Origin: Duganella aceris
Lineage (GTDB): Bacteria; Pseudomonadota; Gammaproteobacteria; Burkholderiales; Burkholderiaceae_D
Reading direction: 5' to 3'
Length of the DNA: 64,000 nt
NCBI RefSeq assembly: GCF_011090165.1
Contig: NZ_JAADJT010000005.1
Span: 186,001 to 250,000 of the forward strand
Part shown: piece by piece, positions 57,042 through 64,000 of the stretch
Layout of the letters: every line of letters starts with the position of its first letter
How positions within the stretch are numbered: the first letter of the stretch is position 1
Made by a program: the position numbers and the translations under genes
The notes under the pieces: generated by a model
Databases searched by the model: none
What the model was told of the DNA's origin: nothing
Seen by the model: the letters and a program-made list of their open reading frames with translations, nothing else

Positions 57042-58019
57042 ATGAGTTTAGATCCGGAACTGCAGCGCGTGCTGCAAGCGATTCCTTCCGATTTTGAAGT
57101 CCCCATCGACTGGCCGGCGGTCCGCGCCGCCAGCAAGGCCATGGAGCCGATGCTGGTGGGGGCGGGCGGCCCGACCCCGGTCAAGTCGGTCGAGACGCAT
57201 CGCTTCGGCGGCCCGGCGGGCCCGATCGAGGTGCGCGTCTACCGGCCGGAAGTCGCGCCCACCATGACGGTGGTGCATTTCCATGGCGGCGGCTGGGCCC
57301 TGGGCGATCTCGACGGCAGCGATCCCACCGTGCGCAGGATCTGCCGTGGCCTGGGGGCGATCGTGGTGTCCTGCACCTACCGGCGCGCGCCGGAGCATCG
57401 CTTCCCCGCCGCCTATGACGACGCGCTGGCGCAGGCGCGCTGGGTGCTGGCGCATATCGAGGCGCTGGGCGGCGACCCGGAACGCGTGGTGATCGCCGGC
57501 GACAGCGCCGGCGGCAACCTGTCCGCCGCCGTGACGATCGCGTTGCGCGACGAACGGCGGCAGGCGATCGCGACGCTGCAACCGCCGCTGCCGGCGTTGC
57601 GCGGCCAGCTGCTGCTGTACCCTGGCGTCGATCTGCGTCTGGCGGCGCGCGAGGCGCCGTCCTTCCTGGCCGACCTGGATCCGACGCTGCCGGCGCCGAT
57701 GATCGGCGAGTGCATCTCGGCTTATGTTGGCGACGAACACCTTGACGACTGGCGCGCGTCGCCGCTGGCCGCCGACGACCTGTCGTGCCTGCCGCCCGCG
57801 ATGATGGTGGTGTTGACGGTCGATCCTTTGCGCGACCAGGGCGTCGAGTATGCGGCGCGGCTGCACGAGGCCGGCGTCGCCTGCGAGGTGATCGAATTTC
57901 CACACCTGACCCACGGCTTCTCGTACATCGCCGCGCTGGTGCCTGCGGCGGCGACCGCCTTCGACGAGGTGCTGCTGCGCTTCGCCAAGTTCGCCGCGAT
58001 CGGCGATGGAATCGACTGA
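57042..58019 (+). CDS. alpha/beta hydrolase (HSL-type esterase)
   Basis: A 325-residue esterase of the hormone-sensitive-lipase family. The oxyanion HGGGW motif is near residue 84, the nucleophile serine in AGDSAGGNLSAAV near 155, the acid in TVDPLRDQGVEY and the histidine in HLTHGFSYI near 290; the triad is complete. No signal peptide, so cytoplasmic. The stop overlaps the start of the symporter gene (TGATG), indicating translational coupling. Confidence 0.93.
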   Translation: MSLDPELQRVLQAIPSDFEVPIDWPAVRAASKAMEPMLVGAGGPTPVKSVETHRFGGPAGPIEVRVYRPEVAPTMTVVHFHGGGWALGDLDGSDPTVRRICRGLGAIVVSCTYRRAPEHRFPAAYDDALAQARWVLAHIEALGGDPERVVIAGDSAGGNLSAAVTIALRDERRQAIATLQPPLPALRGQLLLYPGVDLRLAAREAPSFLADLDPTLPAPMIGECISAYVGDEHLDDWRASPLAADDLSCLPPAMMVVLTVDPLRDQGVEYAARLHEAGVACEVIEFPHLTHGFSYIAALVPAAATAFDEVLLRFAKFAAIGDGID

Positions 58020-59467
58020 TGAGCCAACCACAAAAAAGTGCGCGCCCGGAGACGGTAATACAAGGGCAGCGACTCGGCACGCTTCAAAAAATGATCGTCG
58101 GCAGCGGCCAGTCGGTGGAGACGGCGGTGGCCTTCGTCGCGGCCACCTTCCTGCTGTACTACCTGACCAATGTCTGCGGCATCGCCCCCGCGACGGCCGG
58201 CGCCATCCTGTTCATCTCGCTGTGCGTCGACGCCGTCGCCGATCCGCTGATCGGCTCATGGTCGGACCGCCTGCGCTCGCGCTGGGGGCGCCGGCTGCCG
58301 TTCATGGCGGCGGCGCTGCCCATCGTGTGCCTGGCCGGCTTCGCCTTGTTCGCCATGCCCACCGGATGGGGAAGCAGCTTCACCATCGCCTGTGCGCTGT
58401 CGGTGAATATCGTGCTGCGGGTCGGGACCTCGTTGTTCGCCTTGCCTTACGCGGCGATGACCGCCGAACTGACCACCGACTACGGCGAACGATCGACCAT
58501 CGCCGCCTATCGCGCGCTGTTCAGCTTTGTCGCCGCCGTCGCCTGCGCGGTGCCGGCCTTCAACTACATCTTCGACACGCCGGCCAAAATGTCCAGCGCC
58601 GGCGCCTATTTCTGGCTGGGCCTGCTGCTGGCGGCGGTGGTGCTGGTGACCGGCGCCACCTGCATGCTCGGCGTGCGCAAGATGCCGCAGTCGGCAGGCG
58701 CGGCGCTGGCGTCGACCAAGGCGCCGCGCGGCTCGATCGTGACCGATGTGCGCGAGTTGTTCCGCAATCACTCGTTCGTGGTGCTGTTCCTCAGTTGCCT
58801 GTTCTGCCTGGTGATCGCCGGCAGCCTGCAAGCGCTGAACCTGTACGCCTATCAGTATTACTGGCGCCTGACCACGGCGCAGACGCAGCAGGCCGTGCTG
58901 ACGCTGCAGGCCGGCTTCCTGTTCGGCATACCGCTGGCGCTGCTGCTGTTGCGCGCGGTCGAGAAACGCACCGCGATGGCAATGGGCTTCGTCACGCTGG
59001 CGGTGGTGCAGGGACTGTTCCCGCTGCTGGCCAAGCTGCAGTGGTTCGCGGCGGTGCCGCCGATCGGCGTGGTCTGCGCCATGACGCTGGTGTTCGGCTT
59101 TTGCTCGTCGCTGTTGTTCATCACCATGCAGTCGATGGTGGCCGACGCCATCGACGAGCATGAGTACCGCTTCGGCACCCGCTGCGAGGGCTTGTATTAC
59201 AGCTCGCTCATCTTCGCGACCAAGGCGGCGAATGGGCTGGGCTCGCTGCTGGCGGGCGTGATGTTGTCGGCGGCCGGCTTGAAGGGCGTCCAGGCGGAGG
59301 GCGGCGCGGCGCAGCTGTCGGCCGATGGGATCGAGTTGCTGGGGATGCTGTGGGGGCCGGCGCACGGCCTGCTGTTCCTGCTGATCCTGCCGGTGCTGCT
59401 GCTGTACCGCATCGACCGTCGCGAACACGCGCGCATCATCGCCGCGCTGGCGCGGACGGCGGGCTAG
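58019..59467 (+). CDS. GPH-family MFS symporter
   Basis: A 482-residue membrane protein of the glycoside-pentoside-hexuronide:cation symporter family (MFS fold, 12 helices). Typical are SVETAVAFVAATFLLYYLTN, DAVADPLIGSWSDR followed by RWGRRLPFM (loop 2-3 motif), LPYAAMTAELTTDYGERSTI and the GLYYSSLIFATKAANGLGS helix. It is coupled to the esterase upstream and followed after three bases by another hydrolase, so it probably imports the substrate of those enzymes, which may be a glycoside or an ester. Confidence 0.9.
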   Translation: MSQPQKSARPETVIQGQRLGTLQKMIVGSGQSVETAVAFVAATFLLYYLTNVCGIAPATAGAILFISLCVDAVADPLIGSWSDRLRSRWGRRLPFMAAALPIVCLAGFALFAMPTGWGSSFTIACALSVNIVLRVGTSLFALPYAAMTAELTTDYGERSTIAAYRALFSFVAAVACAVPAFNYIFDTPAKMSSAGAYFWLGLLLAAVVLVTGATCMLGVRKMPQSAGAALASTKAPRGSIVTDVRELFRNHSFVVLFLSCLFCLVIAGSLQALNLYAYQYYWRLTTAQTQQAVLTLQAGFLFGIPLALLLLRAVEKRTAMAMGFVTLAVVQGLFPLLAKLQWFAAVPPIGVVCAMTLVFGFCSSLLFITMQSMVADAIDEHEYRFGTRCEGLYYSSLIFATKAANGLGSLLAGVMLSAAGLKGVQAEGGAAQLSADGIELLGMLWGPAHGLLFLLILPVLLLYRIDRREHARIIAALARTAG

Positions 59468-59470
59468 GCC

Positions 59471-60538
59471 ATGGCGACCGCTCCGACCGCTCCGACCGTC
59501 AAGGCGCCGCGCGGACGCTTGCGTTTCGCGCTGGCGGGTTATCTGCTCAAACTGCTGACGCTGCTGCCGGCGCAACTGCGGCGCCGCATGATGCGCACCC
59601 ACGTCGACGCCGCCATCCCGAAGTTCCACGACTACTTCCGCACGCTGGCGATTTGCGACCCCACGCTGCATTTCGGCTGGGCCGCGATACCGGCCGCGTT
59701 GAAGGAGGACTTTCCCGCGCTGGCAGCGGTGACGGTCACCGACCTCGGCCTCGACACCGACGCCGGCCGCGTGCCGATGCGGCTGTACCGCGATCCGGCG
59801 CTGCCGGTGTCGAGGGCGCTGGTGTGGATCCACGGCGGCGGCTTCACCGGCGGCGGCCTCGACTGCGCGGAAGCCAACTGGGTGGCGCTGGAGCTGGCGT
59901 CGCAGGGGATCCCGGTGCTGACCATGACTTACCGCAAGGCGCTCAACGGCGTGCACTATCCGGCGCCGTCCGACGATGTGCTGGCCGTCTGGAACTGGGC
60001 GGCGGCCAACGCCCAGATGCTGGGGGTGGACGCGGACGCGCTCCACCTCGGCGGCGGCAGCGCGGGCGGCAATCTGTCGGCGGGCGTCGCCAAGCGCCTG
60101 CGCGACCAGGGCGGGCCGATGCCGGCGTCGCTGCTGCTGGTGTATCCGCTGCTGCACGCCGTCCTGCCCAAGCTGGCGCCGGAGGACGAGGCCCACTGCA
60201 AGCGCAGCGTCAAGGCCTTCGCCGACGCGGACTTCGTGATGGCGGCCTGTCTCAACTACGTGGGCGACCCCGCCGCGCTCAGCGACCCGTACGCCTTTCC
60301 GGGACTCGGTTCGCTGGCCGGCCTGCCGCCGGTGTTCATCGTCAACGCGCAATTCGACAGCCTGCGCGGCTCGGGCCAGGCGTTCGCCGACCAGCTGGCG
60401 GCCGACGGCGGCACGGTGACCTCGGCCTGCGAGACCGGCGCGCTGCACGGCTATCTGATGACGCCGTCGTCACCGTTCGCGCATTCCACCGTCGCGCGGA
60501 TGCGTGAATGGCTCAACCGGTTCACGCCGGGCTCGTAA
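59471..60538 (+). CDS. alpha/beta hydrolase (HSL-type esterase)
   Basis: A 355-residue esterase with HGGGFTGGG (about residue 118), nucleophile elbow GGGSAGGNLS (about 196), acid in NAQFDSLRGSGQAF and histidine in GALHGYLM near 325, so the catalytic triad is in place. An N-terminal 80-residue cap is longer than in the esterase at 57042. It is three bases after the symporter gene and 36 before the TonB receptor gene. Confidence 0.9.
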   Translation: MATAPTAPTVKAPRGRLRFALAGYLLKLLTLLPAQLRRRMMRTHVDAAIPKFHDYFRTLAICDPTLHFGWAAIPAALKEDFPALAAVTVTDLGLDTDAGRVPMRLYRDPALPVSRALVWIHGGGFTGGGLDCAEANWVALELASQGIPVLTMTYRKALNGVHYPAPSDDVLAVWNWAAANAQMLGVDADALHLGGGSAGGNLSAGVAKRLRDQGGPMPASLLLVYPLLHAVLPKLAPEDEAHCKRSVKAFADADFVMAACLNYVGDPAALSDPYAFPGLGSLAGLPPVFIVNAQFDSLRGSGQAFADQLAADGGTVTSACETGALHGYLMTPSSPFAHSTVARMREWLNRFTPGS

Positions 60539-60574
60539 ATTTTCACCCATAACTATAAATTCTGGAGACCCCAC

Positions 60575-62782
60575 ATGAACAAGATTGTCCGCTACAACCT
60601 GACCGCCACGGCGGCCGCCGCATCGATGCTGTGCACGCTGTTCCCGCAGGCGGCGGCGCAGGAGGCCGGCGCCGACCTGGCCATCGACAAGGTGATCGTC
60701 ACCGCGCAAAAGCGCGAGCAGGCCGCGCTCGAAGTGCCGGGCTCGGTCGCCAGCATCAACACCGAGCGCCTGGCGCGCGAAGGCAAGGTGCGGTTGGAGG
60801 ATTACGTGGCCTCGGTGCCCGGCCTGTCGATCTCGTCGTTCCGTCAGGGTTTCACCCAGGTGACGCTGCGCGGCATCACCACCGGCGTCGCCGATTCCGC
60901 CGCCACCACCGCCTTCTACATCGACGAGGCGCCGATCGGCTCGGTCAACGCCTACACCATGGGCAGCACCATCACGCCCGACATCGATCCGGCCGAACTG
61001 CAACGCATCGAGGTGCTGAAGGGCCCGCAAGGCACGCTGTACGGCGCCGGCGCCATGGGCGGCATGGTGCGCTACGTGACGGCGCCGCCGGACCTGCGCC
61101 AGCTGCGCGGCAGCGTCACGCTGGGCGGCAGCCAGGTCGACGGCGGCGGCAACGGTTCGTCGGCGCGCGCCTCGCTCAACGTGCCGTTCGCGGACAACAC
61201 GATGGCGCTGCGCTTTTCCGCCTTCCGCCGCAGCGATGCCGGCTTCATCGACACCACCCGGGGCGGCAAGGACATCAACCAGTCCAAGGTCTCCGGCGGC
61301 CGCGTCGCCTACACCTGGATGCTGACCAATCAATGGAAGCTGAACGCCTTCGCGCTGACGCAGAAAGTCGATGCGAAGGGCACCGCGATGGAGGACGTCG
61401 ACGCCAAGACTCTGCGGCCGCTGTACGGCAAGTACCAGCAGCAGACCTTCGCGCCGGAAGGCTCCTACGCCCATCTGGACGTCGCCAACATCACGCTGAA
61501 CGGCGAGGTGGGGCCGTTCGACCTGGTCTCCTCGACCACCTGGCAAAAGATCAAGACCCAGACCACGACCGACAACACCTACGGATTCGGCGTCATCGTC
61601 GGCGCCGGCTTCGGCATTCCCGACCTCGGCATCGTCGGCGATCATTCCGCCGGCACCCGGCGCTTGTCGCAGGAGCTGCGCCTGCGCGCCAACGCCTTCG
61701 ACGAGCGTCTGCAATACGAGGCGGGCGTGTACTTCACCCACGAGGACAGCAATACGCTGATCCCCACGCCGCGTCCGTTCTCGACCACCACCGGCGCGCC
61801 GTATCCGCTGCCGGAGATCGTCCGGGCCGCCATCGTCTCCGAGTACAAGGAATATTCGCTGTTCGCCAACGCCAGCTATGCGTTGACGCCGGCCATCGAT
61901 TTGCAGGCGGGCGTGCGGCACGGCAAGGACGACCAGCAGTATCAGCAGGCCTATCAGGGCTTGCTGGTGGGCGAGCCGCTTAGCTTCAACTCGGGCGCCA
62001 AGAACAACAAATCGACCTATCTGCTGACCGCCAGCTACAAGGCGTCGCCGGTCGACGTGCTGTATGCGCGCATGGCCACCGGCTACCGCGCCGGCGGTCC
62101 GAACGCGGTGCCGCCGGCCACCGTGGTCGATGCGCGCCAGACGTTTTCACCCGACACGCTGACCAGCGTCGAAGTGGGCTACAAGGCGGTGTTCGCCGGC
62201 GGCAAGGTGTCGTTCGAGGGCGCGCTGTTCAGCACGCGCTGGAAGGACATCCAGATCCAGACCAGCGCCCGGGGCTACGCCTACTTCGTCAACGGCGGCG
62301 AGGCCACCAGCCGAGGCGCCGAGGCGTCGCTGATCTTTTACCCGGTGTCCGGGCTGTCGCTGCGCGCCACCGGCGGCTACACCCGGGCGGTGCTGGACGA
62401 CGACGCGCCCGCCGCAGGCGGCCTCAGCGGTGACCGTTTGCCGTTCGTGCCGACCATCACCACCTCGCTTGGCGCCAACTACCGCTGGACACCGGCGGCC
62501 GGCTGGCTGGCCTCGGTCGGCGGCAGCGTCGACTACACCGGCAAGCGGCGTTCGGACTTCAGCGGCCGGGCGCCGGTCGATGTGCAGACCTTCCAGACCT
62601 TCAACCTCAGCGCCGGCCTGGAGCGGGGCGCCTGGCGCCTGTCGTTGTACGGCAAAAACCTCGGCAACAGCCGTGGCATGACGTATATTAAGTCGCGCTC
62701 GCTGACGCTCGACGCCAACCCGCTGGCGGCCGGCGTGATCACGCCGCGTACGCTGGGGGCGGAAGTCAACTACCGCTTCTGA
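60575..62782 (+). CDS. TonB-dependent outer-membrane receptor
   Basis: A 735-residue receptor. Signal peptide (ATAAAASMLCTLFPQAAAQ), TonB-box-like IDKVIVTAQKREQ, plug domain (about 45-165, with VPGLSISSFRQG, QVTLRGITTG, VEVLKGPQGTLYGAGAMGG-like segment) and a beta-barrel that ends in Phe (GAEVNYRF), as required for outer-membrane insertion. GGAG is upstream. Such receptors import sugars, siderophores or other larger ligands; here it likely supplies the symporter and esterases of the same gene run. Confidence 0.93.
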   Translation: MNKIVRYNLTATAAAASMLCTLFPQAAAQEAGADLAIDKVIVTAQKREQAALEVPGSVASINTERLAREGKVRLEDYVASVPGLSISSFRQGFTQVTLRGITTGVADSAATTAFYIDEAPIGSVNAYTMGSTITPDIDPAELQRIEVLKGPQGTLYGAGAMGGMVRYVTAPPDLRQLRGSVTLGGSQVDGGGNGSSARASLNVPFADNTMALRFSAFRRSDAGFIDTTRGGKDINQSKVSGGRVAYTWMLTNQWKLNAFALTQKVDAKGTAMEDVDAKTLRPLYGKYQQQTFAPEGSYAHLDVANITLNGEVGPFDLVSSTTWQKIKTQTTTDNTYGFGVIVGAGFGIPDLGIVGDHSAGTRRLSQELRLRANAFDERLQYEAGVYFTHEDSNTLIPTPRPFSTTTGAPYPLPEIVRAAIVSEYKEYSLFANASYALTPAIDLQAGVRHGKDDQQYQQAYQGLLVGEPLSFNSGAKNNKSTYLLTASYKASPVDVLYARMATGYRAGGPNAVPPATVVDARQTFSPDTLTSVEVGYKAVFAGGKVSFEGALFSTRWKDIQIQTSARGYAYFVNGGEATSRGAEASLIFYPVSGLSLRATGGYTRAVLDDDAPAAGGLSGDRLPFVPTITTSLGANYRWTPAAGWLASVGGSVDYTGKRRSDFSGRAPVDVQTFQTFNLSAGLERGAWRLSLYGKNLGNSRGMTYIKSRSLTLDANPLAAGVITPRTLGAEVNYRF

Positions 62783-62829
62783 AGGTAAAGTAATATTCGC
62801 CCATGACATCATTCAGAGGACGCTAGACC

Positions 62830-64000
62830 ATGCAACAACGCCAGCAGCTTTGCTCTCCCACGCGCCTCGCCTGCGCGTTGTTGCTCGTCTTCGGCTGCGC
62901 CGGCCCGGTGGCGGCCGAAGTCGCGTCGGCCGTACCGCACGAACTGCAAGCCGACGTCGAGCGCGTGCGCAAGATGTTCGACGTGCCGGGCATCGCCATC
63001 GCCGTGGTCAAGGACGGCAAAGTGATGGTCGCGCGCGGCTTCGGCGTGCGCAAGCTGGGCGAGGCCGCGCCGGTCGACGCCCAGACCTTGTTCGAGATCG
63101 CCGCCAACTCGAAAGCCTTCACGGCGGCGATGCTGGCGATGCTGGTCGACGAAGGCAAGCTGGGCTGGGACGATCCGGTCACCAAACATCTGCCGGACTT
63201 CCAGATGTACGACCCGTATGTCACGCGCGAGATCACCATCCGCGACCTGCTGAGCAACCGCAGCGGCCTGGGCGTCGGCGCCGGCGACCTGCTGTGGTGG
63301 CCGAGTTCGACCTTCAGCGTCGACGAGATCATCCACCAGCTGCGCTACATCAAGCCGGCGTTCAGCTTCCGCAGCCGCTACACCTACGAATACCTGCCGT
63401 ACATCGTGGCGGGCAAGATCGTCGCCGAGAAGCGCGGCCAGCCGTGGGGCGACGCGGTGCGCGAGCGCATCCTGACGCCGTTGGGCATGACCCGCACCAC
63501 CACCAGCCTGGCCGAGAGCGCCGGCGTGGCCGACCAGGCCGCGCCGCACGCCAGCATCGACGGCAAGCTCGGCGTCGTCAAGCGGCAGCCGATGGCGAAC
63601 GCGGCGGCGGCGATGGGCATCAGCACCAGCGCCGAGGACATCGCCAAGTGGATGACGCTGCTGCTCGACGCCGGCAAGCTCGCTGCGCCGGGCGCGGACG
63701 GCAAAGAGCGGCGCCTGTTCAGCGCGGCGCAGTCGCGCGAGATGTGGACGCCACAGACGCCGATCCGGGTCAACGAACCGAAGCCGCAGCTGGCCGCCAC
63801 CCGGGCCAACTTCGCGGCCTCCGGCCTGGGCTTCGAACTGAACGACTACAAGGGCGTGAAGCTGGCCTCGCACCGTGGCTGGCAGTTCGGCGCGTATTCG
63901 ATGGTGGTGCTGGCGCCGTCGGCCAGGCTGGGCATCGCGATCATGACCAACGCCGAGAGCGGCCCGGCGCTGAACGCGCTGCGCTACCGGCTGCTGGACC
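62830..64000 (+). CDS. beta-lactamase-fold (S12) protein with altered active site, cut by window edge
   Basis: A secreted serine hydrolase family protein; 390 residues are visible and the frame is open at the window end. It has a signal peptide (LACALLLVFGCAGPVAA). The fold is clear: VPGIAIAVVKDGKVMVARGF, AFTAAMLAMLVDEGKL, ITIRDLLSNRSGLGVGAGDL and LTPLGMTRTTTS. However, the catalytic SxxK motif reads ANSK (FEIAANSKAF, near residue 92), and the YxN motif reads YEY (RYTYEYLPYIVAG), so both usual catalytic positions are changed. It may be a non-catalytic binding protein. It is 47 bases after the TonB receptor gene. Confidence 0.85.
   Translation, partial: MQQRQQLCSPTRLACALLLVFGCAGPVAAEVASAVPHELQADVERVRKMFDVPGIAIAVVKDGKVMVARGFGVRKLGEAAPVDAQTLFEIAANSKAFTAAMLAMLVDEGKLGWDDPVTKHLPDFQMYDPYVTREITIRDLLSNRSGLGVGAGDLLWWPSSTFSVDEIIHQLRYIKPAFSFRSRYTYEYLPYIVAGKIVAEKRGQPWGDAVRERILTPLGMTRTTTSLAESAGVADQAAPHASIDGKLGVVKRQPMANAAAAMGISTSAEDIAKWMTLLLDAGKLAAPGADGKERRLFSAAQSREMWTPQTPIRVNEPKPQLAATRANFAASGLGFELNDYKGVKLASHRGWQFGAYSMVVLAPSARLGIAIMTNAESGPALNALRYRLLD

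Noticed and set aside
53437..62812. Very long open frames on the minus strand opposite mqo, the CoA transferase, the symporter and the TonB receptor (for example 58256-60448)
   Set aside because: They mirror GC-rich coding genes, have no family resemblance and biased composition; the plus-strand genes have clear motifs.

Overview
The window is a GC-rich bacterial chromosome segment. Gene content and protein style suggest a betaproteobacterium of the Oxalobacteraceae (Massilia / Duganella / Janthinobacterium group): several RND pumps, a LysR-linked hydrolase plus RND operon like the Burkholderia llpE-bpeEF-oprC type, many TonB/hydrolase genes and DUF4399 proteins. This placement is an inference; no rRNA or tRNA gene was seen.

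Left part (1-21.8 kb): an ene-reductase (cut by the window edge) with an SRPBCC protein; xdhC translationally coupled to an orphan RND permease; an M1 aminopeptidase; a Prc-type S41 protease; then a LysR regulator divergent from an efflux operon (alpha/beta hydrolase, adaptor, RND permease, outer-membrane channel). It is followed by a second ene-reductase, an NmrA-like oxidoreductase and an EthD protein. This looks like an electrophile / drug response block.

21.8-26.6 kb is a decayed accessory region. It holds a frameshifted hypothetical gene, an intact MntA-HepT toxin-antitoxin pair, TGATGG-type repeats, a broken Hint (intein-like) gene, a small secreted protein, a TetR gene lacking its N-terminus, an IS21 istB relic and a second, truncated hepT start. 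It is followed by an adaptor/outer-membrane pair without permease (26.6-29.2 kb) and a catalase-like peroxidase plus cytochrome b561 operon.

31-52.8 kb is the most striking part: a candidate undescribed peptide export and signalling system. In the middle (42.7-46.9 kb) lie eleven small genes that share an almost invariant 26-residue double-glycine leader but have several different cores; part of the array is a 912-bp tandem duplication. Around them are a C39-peptidase ABC transporter with two cyclic-nucleotide-binding-like domains, a parvulin isomerase, a HlyD adaptor and an outer-membrane channel (together a complete type I exporter), a sigma-54 activator, a Ser/Thr kinase, a PP2C phosphatase, a double-FHA membrane protein, an FHA-GAF-HD-GYP protein, a formylglycine-enzyme-like protein and two DUF4399 proteins. 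Four -24/-12 (sigma-54) promoters can be read directly upstream of peptide genes, which connects the activator to the array. No post-translational modification enzyme of a known class is present.

52.9-64 kb: a MarR regulator with a perfect palindrome over its own start, a malate:quinone oxidoreductase with a Tat-like signal, an NTF2-like secreted protein, then a run of same-strand genes (CaiB/BaiF CoA transferase, two HSL-type hydrolases, a GPH-type symporter, a TonB-dependent receptor and a beta-lactamase-fold protein whose catalytic residues look lost) suggesting uptake and breakdown of an ester or acyl compound.
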